Positions 26,002 to 34,884 of a DNA stretch of 64,000 bases are shown one piece after another. The notes beneath the pieces are model-generated. The model did no database searches. It saw only the letters and a list, made by a program, of their open reading frames with translations, and was not told the origin of the DNA. The position numbers and the translations under genes were made by a program. The DNA is taken from positions 62,001 to 126,000 of the forward strand of contig RAZJ01000001.1 in assembly GCA_003612625.1 (NCBI GenBank), given 5' to 3'. This DNA comes from a bacterium 1XD42-1 (GTDB lineage: Bacteria > Bacillota > Clostridia > Oscillospirales > Ruminococcaceae). Every line of letters begins with the position of its first letter. Positions within the stretch are counted from its first letter, which is position 1.

Positions 26002-26604
26002 TCAGCGGTTATAACCTAAATATTGTTCCTCTAATTCATCGAAGCTGCTTTGCGCCGCTGAAGCAAAGCGGCAAATTTCAGGAAAAAACAATGCTTCTAT
26101 TTGCTGATCCAAAGGATGACAGATCGGCGGCCTTGTAAAAGCAGCCCGTTTATACTGAGCTGTATGCCGGCTGACGCCAAAAGTTTTCATTAAAAAAGCC
26201 TCTGTCAGGGAAATGCCCCGGCTGCGCAGCAAGTTCAGAACCGCATCCGGAAGCAGCAACAAGGAAGCAAAAAAATCAGCTTCTTCCTCGTGGCGGCGGA
26301 TATGTCCTTGATGGCGGAGCAAAAGATGTCCCAGTTCATGGGCAACGGTAAAACGCTGGCGGCAAAGGGGCGACTGATCGTTATATAAAATGAATGTCTG
26401 TCCTTTTAAACCAGCTACTGAAAATCCGTCATATCCATATTCCAAAAAAACAGCAGGAGAAACATTGGATAACCGGGCATATTCCTGGTAAGAGATAACC
26501 GGACAGGAAAAATGGAACCGGGCTGGTTCTATTGGGAAGGTATGCCATTTTTGCTCCAGTAAACAGGAATATGCTGCTGTTACAATCCGTTCCCGTCCAA
26601 ACAT
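26002..26604 (-). CDS. ImmA/IrrE family metallo-endopeptidase
   Basis: A 200-residue protein of the ImmA/IrrE (DUF955) class. The zinc motif HELGH is at residues 89-93 and the third ligand is probably a Glu in HEEEADFFASLLLLP (about 106-118). Such proteases cleave repressors, as in phage/ICE induction or stress response. No helix-turn-helix repressor partner lies next to it, and no phage genes are seen. Instead its start overlaps the stop of the MotA-like gene (TAATG), so the two are translationally coupled. Confidence 0.85.
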   Translation of the reverse strand: MFGRERIVTAAYSCLLEQKWHTFPIEPARFHFSCPVISYQEYARLSNVSPAVFLEYGYDGFSVAGLKGQTFILYNDQSPLCRQRFTVAHELGHLLLRHQGHIRRHEEEADFFASLLLLPDAVLNLLRSRGISLTEAFLMKTFGVSRHTAQYKRAAFTRPPICHPLDQQIEALFFPEICRFASAAQSSFDELEEQYLGYNR

Positions 26605-27041
26605 TAAAGAATATGTTTCGATGCTTTAAACTCCCGGAACATCTTCTGAATAACGCCATCAAATTCCAATCCAAAATAAGAAGGCACAAGGAAGGAAAAA
26701 ATATAATCCAAATCCTGCTGCATCATCATTGCAATAGCCGTTTCTGTAATGACAACGCTTTTTAAAAAGTTACCTCCGGTAAAATTACCCGCTACAATAT
26801 AATTATATAAGACTTTGCGTACCAACCGGGGATCACTAATATCCGCGATTAAATTTACGGCTTTGCGCAGGAAAGGATCGCAATACCGGACAGGATCGCT
26901 GTGAATACGGCGGTCCAAATCCAGCAGTCCGTAATCCCTTGCATGGGTTGCCAGCTCCATTAAAATTTGGATATAGTCCATTAGATCCTGTTTTTCAAAT
27001 CGGCTGCATTGGATATGCTGCGCGAAATAATTGGTATCCAT
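26604..27041 (-). CDS. MotA-like cytoplasmic protein lacking membrane segments
   Basis: A 145-residue soluble protein. Residues of about 22-80 resemble the cytoplasmic loop of MotA stators: ELATHARDYGLLDLDRRI matches the ARREGLLALE element, and DPFLRKAVNLIADISDPRLVRKVL matches the following DPELVREIL element. Residues of about 90-120 (FLKSVVITETAIAMMMQQD) resemble the MotA C-terminal tail, as in the true MotA at the end of this window. The two membrane helices that separate these parts in MotA are missing. No membrane segment is predicted by eye. Function is unknown. Resemblance is from motif reading only. Confidence 0.6.
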   Translation of the reverse strand: MDTNYFAQHIQCSRFEKQDLMDYIQILMELATHARDYGLLDLDRRIHSDPVRYCDPFLRKAVNLIADISDPRLVRKVLYNYIVAGNFTGGNFLKSVVITETAIAMMMQQDLDYIFSFLVPSYFGLEFDGVIQKMFREFKASKHIL

Positions 27042-27074
27042 GAATGATCGATCCCCTTTATCGTTTCAACGCTT

Positions 27075-27103
27075 ATTATAGCACCTTTTTTTAAACCGGT
27101 AAA
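27075..27103 (-). promoter_or_regulatory. Extended -10 promoter of the MotA-like/ImmA operon
   Basis: Minus-strand TGC followed by a perfect TATAAT (27075-27080); a weak -35, TTTACC (27098-27103), is 17 bases upstream. Confidence 0.5.
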
Positions 27104-27130
27104 GACTGCAAGCAAATAAACTGTGTTAAT

Positions 27131-28105
27131 TTATACATTACGGATTTTGATCCGGCTTTCTTCCAGCCATATTTTCTCAAGAAATTCCTGGATTAAAGAA
27201 GTTTTTGGAATTAAGCTTTCAGGAATGGAGAAAAACTCCTGGTTGGCCTGTAAAAGGCGCTGGGCTTCTGGAAAATAGGGCGAATCCGTCCCAATAGAAC
27301 CCATCATTTCCTCCAGCCCATCATAATAAAGAAAAGGCTCATAAATATGGGTAGAATCAATATGAATATCCGCATTTTCCCGGAAGGGGAAAATATATAA
27401 TTCTTCCCCTTTCAGCACATATTTCCACATTTTCAGAGTACCTTCTGCTGCCGTACTGCGGCAATGGAAATCCCGTAAAATCCGGCGGGAAAGGCGTAAA
27501 TCCCTTGCACCTAACAGAATATGATTGTTGTCATTTACAATATCACTATGTACGCTGATATACACCTTAATTGCAGGATATTCTTTCAGTACATTTAACA
27601 GGACAGGATTTAAAGCATGGATGCCTTCAATAATTAAATAAGTTTGTTCATCATAATAAAGTGTAAAAGTTTTTTCAGAACGGGCCCCTTCTGAAAAATT
27701 AAAGATTGGAAAAACAGCTTCTCCCTTTGTCAGCAGGCAGGATAAAACCTGATCTAAGCATGGAATATCCAAGCCTTCAACACTTTCATAGTTTTGATAG
27801 CCGTCCTCCCAGCGGGGCAATTTATCCCTGCTTTTATAAAAATTATCCAAAGAGATCCGGTTTACTTTTTTTCCATGTTCCTCCAAAATGGAAGCAATCC
27901 GCTTTGCACTTGTCGTTTTTCCAGAAGCAGAAGGTCCTGTTACTAAAATAATATGTTTATGTTCCCGCATTGCGATTTCACTAATACGGACAAGCTTTTC
28001 ACGATAAGCAGTTTCTTCTCCTGCTACCAGGGATGGTGCATTTTCCCGAAGCCCTTTTGCAACCTGGCTGGCATTTACTTTGTTCCGGATGGGGGAATAC
28101 TTCAT
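27131..28105 (-). CDS. Uridine kinase-like nucleoside kinase
   Basis: A 324-residue P-loop kinase of the uridine kinase/phosphoribulokinase group. The Walker A motif GPSASGKTT is at residues 57-65; SLDNFYK and YLIIEGIHALNP are the following conserved motifs. Many clostridial members have an extra N-terminal TGS domain; this one has only a short N-terminal extension of about 50 residues. It would phosphorylate a nucleoside, substrate unproven. GGAG precedes the ATG; a possible extended -10 element (TATAAT complement) lies at 28218-28223. Confidence 0.85.
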   Translation of the reverse strand: MKYSPIRNKVNASQVAKGLRENAPSLVAGEETAYREKLVRISEIAMREHKHIILVTGPSASGKTTSAKRIASILEEHGKKVNRISLDNFYKSRDKLPRWEDGYQNYESVEGLDIPCLDQVLSCLLTKGEAVFPIFNFSEGARSEKTFTLYYDEQTYLIIEGIHALNPVLLNVLKEYPAIKVYISVHSDIVNDNNHILLGARDLRLSRRILRDFHCRSTAAEGTLKMWKYVLKGEELYIFPFRENADIHIDSTHIYEPFLYYDGLEEMMGSIGTDSPYFPEAQRLLQANQEFFSIPESLIPKTSLIQEFLEKIWLEESRIKIRNV

Positions 28106-28289
28106 AAAATAACTCCATTCCGCCGCATAAATTATAAAAAAAGCTAAAAAAGCGGCTTATCAGAATCATAAAAGCGAAATGAGGGATTCTATCTCATTTT
28201 ATATATTATTAAAGATTATTATAACATAAAAATTGTGTCTTTCCTAGATAGATACATTGAAAAGCTGTTAAATTTGAAAAAGTTATTTT

Positions 28290-29273
28290 TTATTTTGTGG
28301 ACTGATTTTCCACAATGGCATATCCCAGTTTCATTTCTTTTGCGGGCATATCCGGATGGGCAATATGATCCAGCAGCAGATTAGCAGCATTGGAGCCGCT
28401 TTCCTCATAAAAGTAGTGGAGCGTTGTAATGGTTGGAGCTGTTACTGCGCTAATATCCGAATCCCCTTGTCCAGATACCATCATTTGTTGTGGTACCTGA
28501 ATATTTTGGCTTTTCAAATACTGCAAAGCGCCTGCCGCTATGGTATCCGTGGCACAAATGAGTGCATCTAAGGGGCCGTAAGTTTGTAAAAGCTCCCGGG
28601 CCTTTTCATATCCGGAAGAAATTGTAAAATCCGCAATGATCCTGTGTTCTGCCTGTTCTGGCAGTCCTGCCTGCTGCAAGGCATCACAATAAGCCTGACT
28701 GCGCTGCTGTCCCACCGCCTTATCCCCTTCCAAGGCCCCAATATATCCCAATTTGCGGCAGCCTTTTTCCAGGATTAAATTGGTCATATCGTAAAAAGCG
28801 TGATAATCATCATGATACACACAGGACATTCCTGTTAATTGCTGTCCCACAATGACTACTGGTATTTTACTTTTTTTCAGTTCTGTTAAATGCTTTGAAG
28901 TAAAAACAGTTGCAATTAAAATAATCCCGTCCACCCGCTGGTCATCAAAAGTATCTAAATATTCCAATTCTTTTTCCGGGCTGTTATGGCTGTCCGCCAG
29001 CAGGATTTGAAATCCTTTTTTCTCCAGGACAGAATCAATACCCACCATAATATTTCCCACAGCGAAAGAGTCTATTTTAGGTAAAATAACACCGATTGTT
29101 TTTGTTTTACGGGTACGCAAAATTTGTGCCTGTATAGAAGGGCGGTAACCGGTTTCGCGAATGACTTTTTCAATTACCTGCCTTTTGGCTTCCGAGAGGT
29201 ACCCATGGTTCAGATAGCGTGATACAGAAGCATTTGATACACCTGCCAGCTTTGCAATTTCTGAAATATTCAT
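28290..29273 (-). CDS. LacI/GalR family transcriptional regulator
   Basis: A 327-residue repressor. The DNA-binding domain starts MNISEIAKLAGVSNASVSRYLN with the hinge helix near residue 50, followed by a periplasmic-binding-protein-like sensor domain (about 60-327). No sugar operon is adjacent, so the target is unclear; the gene is monocistronic. A perfect palindrome overlapping its own -35 (29327-29342) suggests autoregulation. AGGGG precedes the ATG. Confidence 0.92.
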   Translation of the reverse strand: MNISEIAKLAGVSNASVSRYLNHGYLSEAKRQVIEKVIRETGYRPSIQAQILRTRKTKTIGVILPKIDSFAVGNIMVGIDSVLEKKGFQILLADSHNSPEKELEYLDTFDDQRVDGIILIATVFTSKHLTELKKSKIPVVIVGQQLTGMSCVYHDDYHAFYDMTNLILEKGCRKLGYIGALEGDKAVGQQRSQAYCDALQQAGLPEQAEHRIIADFTISSGYEKARELLQTYGPLDALICATDTIAAGALQYLKSQNIQVPQQMMVSGQGDSDISAVTAPTITTLHYFYEESGSNAANLLLDHIAHPDMPAKEMKLGYAIVENQSTK

Positions 29274-29312
29274 AAAATATTTTCCCCTTATGTAATGGCT
29301 TTTTCCAGTGTC

Positions 29313-29342
29313 ATTTTATCATATTTTTTGAAAGCTTTCAAA
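29313..29342 (-). promoter_or_regulatory. Promoter and LacI-type operator of the regulator gene
   Basis: Minus-strand TTGAAA (29336-29341), 17-base spacer, TAAAAT (29313-29318). The perfect 16-bp palindrome TTTGAAAGCTTTCAAA (29327-29342) covers the -35, a typical self-repression arrangement. Confidence 0.65.
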
Positions 29343-29361
29343 TCTGCCGGAATGAAACAGA

Positions 29362-29400
29362 AGCAGGGTTATCTGCCTTTTCAGACAGGCAAGCCCTGCT
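29362..29400 (-). terminator. Terminator after the DUF4363 gene
   Basis: AGCAGGG (minus strand, from 29394-29400) pairs with CCCTGCT (29362-29368) with a GCC/GGC inner stem; TCTGTTTC follows. Only moderate T tract. Confidence 0.5.
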
Positions 29401-29424
29401 CTTGTTGATCCTGTAAAAAGCCTG

Positions 29425-29805
29425 CTAAAAAACGCTTTGGAGGGTAGGCAGTTCTGATTCATAAATATGTTTAATCAGATGCCGCAGCCGTGAAATTTCA
29501 GCTGCCAGTTCGGCATGGTTTTCATATTCTGCCAACGGGAAAAGCCGGGCCACTGTTCCCGTAATCGTATCCAATTCATCATGATGGATATAGCGCATCA
29601 TAACCCGTTCTTCATCCTCCCAAAGACGCTGGAAATCCTGGATTTTCTGCTGCAAATCCTGTCCCTGTTTTTGTTCCACCAGTTCAGACAAAGATGACAA
29701 TTCCGTTTCCATCTGGTCCACAATATTTTTCAACCGGAACAAGGAAAAACAGCCTGCGCCTAAAATACCGGTAAGCATAATGATTACAATAACAAAACGC
29801 TTCAT
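29425..29805 (-). CDS. DUF4363 family protein
   Basis: A 126-residue protein with one N-terminal membrane segment (about 5-24) and a helical, charged exterior or periplasm-facing region rich in Glu/Leu/Gln. DUF4363 proteins commonly accompany DUF421 genes in spore-forming Firmicutes; function unknown. It overlaps the upstream DUF421 gene by four bases (ATGA), so coupled expression is likely. Confidence 0.8.
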   Translation of the reverse strand: MKRFVIVIIMLTGILGAGCFSLFRLKNIVDQMETELSSLSELVEQKQGQDLQQKIQDFQRLWEDEERVMMRYIHHDELDTITGTVARLFPLAEYENHAELAAEISRLRHLIKHIYESELPTLQSVF

Positions 29806-30527
29806 AAAATTTCCTCCTCTTTTTGGCGCTGTTTTTCTTTTTGTTTCCGCTGGGGATCTTTTTGAATGAGGAAATATTGGGCCTGCCTGTCACAGGTCAT
29901 TAAAAAGATATCGGAAACAGACAAATTTTTTTCTTTTAAAATTTTAGTCAGCCATTCTTTGCGCAGGTTGCAATATGAAAAAGCACTGTCAATAACAGCC
30001 CCGTCACTGATCATAACAACTGGCGGGGCGTCAGGGGCAGAAGGTTTTGGCAAATTCAAATCTTTTGGAGTTAAAGGCCGGGCATCATATTTTTGATATA
30101 CCGATAAAACGCCTGTTGTTTCCACAATAGCAAAAGCCACATCCTGAATATCGAAAACATTATTGCTGCGGAGCTGGGACATAACATCATCAATGGTAAA
30201 ACGCAGTTCATGCATTTCTGCCTGATCTATTTTCCCATCCCGGATTAAGACCCTGGGGGTACCGGAAATAATACGGCGGGCCTTTTTGCTTTTTAAAGAA
30301 ATGGCAGAAATAATCACATCAAACGATACCAAAGATAAGATTGGGATAATGCCGCCCAGCAAAGGGACGTTGGTATCTTCAATGCTCATAGTTGCGATAT
30401 TGGAAACTAAAATTGTAACCACCAGTTCCGAAGGCTGGAGCTGGCCAATCTGCCGTTTTCCCATCAGGCGCAAACTGAAAATAATCAATAAATAAATAAG
30501 GAATACGCGAAAAAATACGATCAGCAT
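29802..30527 (-). CDS. DUF421 (YetF/YcaP-type) membrane protein
   Basis: A 241-residue protein with three N-terminal membrane segments, the RLMGKRQIGQLQPSELVVTILVSN signature (residues about 20-44) and a cytoplasmic DUF421 beta domain with the conserved GTPRVLIRDGKID region. In Bacillus, YetF-family proteins contribute to spore membrane assembly and lipid packing; that role is a guess here. GGGAGG precedes the ATG. The C-terminal tail is Lys/Gln/Glu-rich. Confidence 0.85.
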   Translation of the reverse strand: MLIVFFRVFLIYLLIIFSLRLMGKRQIGQLQPSELVVTILVSNIATMSIEDTNVPLLGGIIPILSLVSFDVIISAISLKSKKARRIISGTPRVLIRDGKIDQAEMHELRFTIDDVMSQLRSNNVFDIQDVAFAIVETTGVLSVYQKYDARPLTPKDLNLPKPSAPDAPPVVMISDGAVIDSAFSYCNLRKEWLTKILKEKNLSVSDIFLMTCDRQAQYFLIQKDPQRKQKEKQRQKEEEIL

Positions 30528-30655
30528 GGACAGAACCTCCCGCCTTATTTTTTACCAGAAAGCGCAAGATATTCTTTCAAAAAAGGATATTTCGGTTTAC
30601 TGGTATCAGCGGCAGAAAAAAAGGCCATAATAAGGGCATTGGAGGAATGTATGAT

Positions 30656-32188
30656 ATGGACTTTTTCAAACGTCCCCTGGCATCTGTCCGGACTTATGAA
30701 CCGCCCCATGGCGATTCCTCGCTGCAAGTTCCTTTAGAAGCTTCTCTTGCAGACCGGCTGGGCCATATTCGGGACCGGTTCGACAAATCCATGGATCTGG
30801 TCATCCATGAAATATCGGTCTGTGGAATTTCCTGTGCTGTACTGATGTGTGAAGGGCTGGTCAGTACAGGTACATTTTCTGAAATTTTAGCCCGGCCGCT
30901 GACTGCCCTAACCATGGAATCCCCCACGCCGGAAAAAATTCATGAATGGGTGCTTTCGGATTCTTTAATGGCGCCGGATCAAAAAGAAATCAAAACTTAT
31001 TTTGAATTATACCGGTTTATGATGAGCGGCTTTGTTATTTTGTTTATTGACGGGGTGCCTGGAGGAGATGCCTTTGGCCTCCAGGGATTTCCGGGGCGTT
31101 CCGTAGGGGAGCCGGAAGGCGAAACCAATATGCGCGGTTCCCGGGAAGGCTTTAACGAATTATTGCGTCCCAATCTGGCAATGATACGCCGCCGTTTTAA
31201 AACGCCGGATTTAATTTTTGAAATGATTACCTTTGGGGAAAAAAGCCTGACAGACGGGGCCCTGGTTTATTGCCGGGGTACTGTATCCCCTGCTCTGCTG
31301 GCGCGGATCCGCAGGCGGCTGTCAAAAGTAAAATTAGATGTTGCTTTAGAAACGGGATATTTATCGCCTTTTTTAGAAAAAGGGTTTTCTTTATTTTCCA
31401 GCATTGGCTATACCGAACGGCCTGATACTTTATGTGCAAAAGTTGCAGAAGGCCGGGTTGCTCTTTTATTAGACGGCACACCCTTTGCCTTAATTATGCC
31501 CTATCTGTTTAATGAACATTTTCAAAGTGGTGATGATTATTCCCACCGGCCTTATTTTGCAACTTTTATCCGTTGGATGAAAATGCTGGCTTTTGGATTT
31601 TCCGCTTTACTGCCAGGGATCTATGTGGCCATTGGCACATTCCATCCGGAACTGCTGCCAGATATTCTATTGTCAAAATTGATTGAAAGCGATCAATCGA
31701 CACCATTTTCTTTAATGCCGGAAGCATTATTGGTATTCTTCCTATATGAAATCATGCGAGAAGCCGGTTTACGGATGCCGAAGCCGGTAAGCCATGCTGT
31801 CAGCATTGTAGGCGCTTTGGTCATAGGGGACGCCGCTGTAACAGCCGGTATTATTGGAGCGCCCATGGTATTGGTAGTTGCTTTAACGGCAATCAGTTCT
31901 TTTGTGGTGCCTACCCTTTATGAACCCGTTACCATCCTGCGTTTTGCCTTCATTTTGTTGGGAGGGCTTACAGGCTTATACGGTGTTTTACTGGGATTAT
32001 GCGCTGTGCTTATCAATTTATTAGCAGTAGATTCTTTAGGTATCCCCGCTGCTGCCCCATGTGCCCCATTTTCCTTATATGTCCTGCGGGATACGCTGTT
32101 CCGGTGGAGCTGGCGCACTTTGGCCAGAAAAGATCTGCGGGTTGCCGGCCTGAACGGGAGCGATATGGCTCCAAAAAGGGGGCGTTGA
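30656..32188 (+). CDS. gerAA: Spore germination receptor subunit A (GerAA family)
   Basis: A 510-residue GerA-family protein: a cytoplasmic N-terminal domain (about 1-240) with the motif VILFIDGVPGG and the following RSVGEPEGETNMRGSREGFNE, then five or so membrane helices (about 300-440). Together with GerAB and GerAC it forms a nutrient-sensing channel in the inner spore membrane. The ATG at 30656 is ten bases from GGAGG; the ATG at 30647 is too close. First gene of a three-gene operon. Confidence 0.93.
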   Translation: MDFFKRPLASVRTYEPPHGDSSLQVPLEASLADRLGHIRDRFDKSMDLVIHEISVCGISCAVLMCEGLVSTGTFSEILARPLTALTMESPTPEKIHEWVLSDSLMAPDQKEIKTYFELYRFMMSGFVILFIDGVPGGDAFGLQGFPGRSVGEPEGETNMRGSREGFNELLRPNLAMIRRRFKTPDLIFEMITFGEKSLTDGALVYCRGTVSPALLARIRRRLSKVKLDVALETGYLSPFLEKGFSLFSSIGYTERPDTLCAKVAEGRVALLLDGTPFALIMPYLFNEHFQSGDDYSHRPYFATFIRWMKMLAFGFSALLPGIYVAIGTFHPELLPDILLSKLIESDQSTPFSLMPEALLVFFLYEIMREAGLRMPKPVSHAVSIVGALVIGDAAVTAGIIGAPMVLVVALTAISSFVVPTLYEPVTILRFAFILLGGLTGLYGVLLGLCAVLINLLAVDSLGIPAAAPCAPFSLYVLRDTLFRWSWRTLARKDLRVAGLNGSDMAPKRGR

Positions 32189-32191
32189 TAA

Positions 32192-33220
32192 ATGGAACGG
32201 AAAATTTCCAGTGTTCAACTGGCTTTGCTTCTTTTTTTATGTTCCCTGGCTTCCCTGTTAATCTCCAATGGTTCTTTTTCCATTATGGCAGCATTTTTGC
32301 CCGCTATGGTTCTGGTAGGGGCCGCTTTGGTTCCAGCCTTTCTGTTAGGGCGGAAGCAAGGTTTTTTACCAGCTTTAAGCAGCTGGGGAAAAGGGGCTGT
32401 CATTCCGGCAGCTTTCCTGCTGGTCATGGTATGCCTGTTCATGGCCGCCCAGGAACTAAGGGTATATGGCTTTTTTCTGACCTCCACCGTATATCCAAAG
32501 GCCCAGATGGGCATATTCCTCATTGGAACGGGGATTGTCTGTGCTTATGCCGCTGGAATGGGGCTGGAGCCTTTAGCCCGTCTGGGGTTATGGGCGTCGG
32601 TATTTGCAGCCGTTGTTTTTATAGCATTCATTCTTGGATTAGCACCTTCCATGAAAAATATGCCTGTTTTCCATGCTTCCCCTGAAGGAATGTCTGTTTT
32701 TTTCCAAAGGGCTTTCCGTGTGGCCTGTGCATCAGAAGAAGCTCTTTTATTTTTAATTCTTGCGCCCCGGGCCAGGAGCAGAAGGCAAAAAGGCGGGAAA
32801 GGCATTTCCCTATGGCTGTCCCTGGCGGTAATTGCCGCCATCCTTACGGGACTGCTGTCCGAAATTGCTTTAGGAGCGTACCGGGAAACCCGGCGGTTCC
32901 CTTTGCATACCGCAGCAGCGGCAGCCCATTTCAGCCCCCAGGGACGGATGGATTTATTATTCCTGTTTTTATATACCGGGGCCGTTTTTATTAAAATTTC
33001 CTTATGGCTTTACGGGGGATGCTTTGTCCTGCGGTATCTGTTTCCCCGGATGCGGCGGGGGATTCTGGCGATTGTATGCGGGACTGGAGCAGTCATTTTA
33101 GGGTTTCTGCCTTTTACCCAAACCATAACCAATCTTTTATTATCGGGATGGATGCTGGCCTTTGTTTTTATTGGGCCATTGGTTCCCCTGCTGTTTTTCC
33201 GGAAGGGGGCGAGCCAATGA
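32192..33220 (+). CDS. gerAB: Spore germination permease (GerAB/endospore germination permease)
   Basis: A 342-residue membrane protein with about ten hydrophobic segments of the APC-related GerAB family. It starts three bases after gerAA and overlaps gerAC by four bases (ATGA). GerAB proteins bind the germinant. The opening MERKISSVQLALLLFL and the late LPFTQTITNLLLSGW segment agree with the family; sequence is divergent, so germinant identity cannot be inferred. Confidence 0.88.
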   Translation: MERKISSVQLALLLFLCSLASLLISNGSFSIMAAFLPAMVLVGAALVPAFLLGRKQGFLPALSSWGKGAVIPAAFLLVMVCLFMAAQELRVYGFFLTSTVYPKAQMGIFLIGTGIVCAYAAGMGLEPLARLGLWASVFAAVVFIAFILGLAPSMKNMPVFHASPEGMSVFFQRAFRVACASEEALLFLILAPRARSRRQKGGKGISLWLSLAVIAAILTGLLSEIALGAYRETRRFPLHTAAAAAHFSPQGRMDLLFLFLYTGAVFIKISLWLYGGCFVLRYLFPRMRRGILAIVCGTGAVILGFLPFTQTITNLLLSGWMLAFVFIGPLVPLLFFRKGASQ

Positions 33221-34206
33221 AAAAAATCCTTTGTTTGCTGTTATGCCTGATTCTGCTCCTTTTCACGGGATGCCTGGATTCCGTACCTTTGGGGAAACGG
33301 GCTGTTGTCCGGACAGTAGGGTTAGACTATGAAAACGGGGAATATACTGCCGCATTGCAGCTTTACGGCCAGTCTGACAGCCCCGGAGGGCCTGAAATTA
33401 TCACTGCCAAAGGGGATACGTTAGCGGGATTATTTTCCAATGCTGCCATCCAGCAGGGAAAACAGCTTTTCTTAGGGAATCTGCGGCTGATTTTATTTGG
33501 AGCGTCCCTTTCTGCGGAAGGGATTGAAGATGTTCTGGGATTTTTAAATGAATACCATCAAATTTCCCCTGCCACACAAACAGCGGTGGTTTTGGGGAAA
33601 GCCGGGGAATTGATGAAGCCGGAAGAAGATAAATCCCTTCCCGGGGAACTGCTGGACACCCTGTCCAACGCCCAGCAAGGGGGCCGCGCACCATTATGCC
33701 GCCTGATGGATTTAATACCGGAGCAGGCAGATCATGCCGCCCCGGTGCTGGCCCTTGCAGAAGGGCCGGCGGCCATAGCAGCAGGATCGGTTATTTTCTC
33801 TGAGGGGAAAGTGGAATCCTATCTGGACCCGGAAGCAACCCGGGGGCTTTGCTGGCTCCAGGGGGAAATCGGTGGAGCCGTTCTGGAAACCAAGTCCCCG
33901 GTTTCTGCGGCAGTCACCCGGAAGGTGTCCCATAAGATTTCCCCGGAAGCCGCAGCCTGTTTCATACAGCTTTATGTATCCAGCAGCCTTTGGGAAGGCC
34001 CTCAAGATACGGGGCTTTATCCGGCCATTGCCCGGGAACAGGAGCGGATGATACAGCAGGAAATCGAAGCCTTTTTGGATCGTACCCTGCGGCAGGGATT
34101 GGACCCATTCGACTGGGGGAGCCGGATGGGACAGGCCAATTTAGCCGAAGCCCAGTATCAATTATCGGTACAGTGCCAAATAGAAGAACAAGGAGCTGCC
34201 TCCTAG
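33217..34206 (+). CDS. gerAC: Spore germination lipoprotein (Ger(x)C family)
   Basis: A 329-residue lipoprotein with signal peptide and lipobox LLFTGC (Cys19). The mature part shows the GerAC style: KRAVVRTVGLDYENGEY near residue 27 and the C-terminal FLDRTLRQGLDPFDWGSRM region. It is shorter than most GerAC proteins (about 360-400). The frame is open upstream to 33004, but the ATG at 33217 is set by the ATGA overlap with gerAB and the signal peptide. Confidence 0.9.
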   Translation: MKKILCLLLCLILLLFTGCLDSVPLGKRAVVRTVGLDYENGEYTAALQLYGQSDSPGGPEIITAKGDTLAGLFSNAAIQQGKQLFLGNLRLILFGASLSAEGIEDVLGFLNEYHQISPATQTAVVLGKAGELMKPEEDKSLPGELLDTLSNAQQGGRAPLCRLMDLIPEQADHAAPVLALAEGPAAIAAGSVIFSEGKVESYLDPEATRGLCWLQGEIGGAVLETKSPVSAAVTRKVSHKISPEAAACFIQLYVSSSLWEGPQDTGLYPAIAREQERMIQQEIEAFLDRTLRQGLDPFDWGSRMGQANLAEAQYQLSVQCQIEEQGAAS

Positions 34207-34230
34207 CATGAGGGACAGCTCCCAATTACA

Positions 34231-34602
34231 TTAAGAAAATTCCGGAGAAGAAAAATCCGGTGAATGGAACAAATAAATCCGGAAAGGCCGGCGGCGTTCA
34301 ATACAGTATTTTAACGTATAAGCCGTACCTCTGGAATGGCCGTCCCAAAAAGCCAGTACCAGATCCGCGGCATCTACGATCCGCCGGTCCCGGACTAAGG
34401 GGGCCATATTGCCATAAATTTTATAATCCGGAGAAAAAACCTGGATAGGCAGCCCTAACATTAAAGCTGCCTGGACAGCCATAGCATCCACGCCTTCCGC
34501 GCCGCCGCTGACCAATTCCGTGGCATTCTGTGGAATACGGGAAATCATGTTTTCAATGGAAAAATCCTCTGTTTTCCGGGAACCGATAATTGCCACTGTC
34601 AA
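34231..34602 (-). CDS. SLOG-type (DUF2493/YpsA-like) Rossmann protein
   Basis: A 123-residue protein with the SLOG nucleotide-binding layout: TVAIIGSRK at the start, VSGGAEGVDAMAVQAAL near residue 32 and the late DLVLAFWDGHSRGTAYTLKYC. Members are thought to bind nucleotide-derived ligands; no role is known here. The start is TTG at 34602 behind GGAGG. It is the only leftward gene in the sporulation block, set between gerAC and spoIVB. Confidence 0.75.
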   Translation of the reverse strand: MTVAIIGSRKTEDFSIENMISRIPQNATELVSGGAEGVDAMAVQAALMLGLPIQVFSPDYKIYGNMAPLVRDRRIVDAADLVLAFWDGHSRGTAYTLKYCIERRRPFRIYLFHSPDFSSPEFS

Positions 34603-34725
34603 GAGCTTCCGCCTCCTTCCTGGATTTATTATAGCAATATTTCAAAGCAATTTCCATAAAAAATTCCATTTTGTTGTATTTTCTGTTTCCAAACCTTCTG
34701 TTTTCAGCAGCCTATATTTTGGGTG

Positions 34726-34749
34726 CTTTTGAACAAAGCCTTTTGAACA
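34726..34749. repeat. Direct repeat upstream of spoIVB
   Basis: CTTTTGAACA occurs at 34726-34735 and 34740-34749, a 14-base period. It lies about 140 bases before the spoIVB start and could be a regulator site; chance is not excluded. Confidence 0.3.
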
Positions 34750-34884
34750 GCTTTCCGACAGCAGGGGCTAAAAATCTTTACCGTTTTCCGTTGCAGTTAT
34801 TCCCCGCAATAAAAAAAGGCTATGGTGGCAAAGTAAAAAGGCAGAAGATAGATGACTTTTTTGTGATGGGGGAAAACAAAAACC

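Noticed and set aside
26002-26604. Prophage or integrative element suggested by the ImmA/IrrE protein
   Set aside because: No integrase, repressor, phage structural gene or attachment repeat is seen nearby.
33004-33216. Upstream extension of gerAC
   Set aside because: It overlaps gerAB in another frame and would bury the lipoprotein signal peptide; the ATG at 33217 fits the operon overlap.
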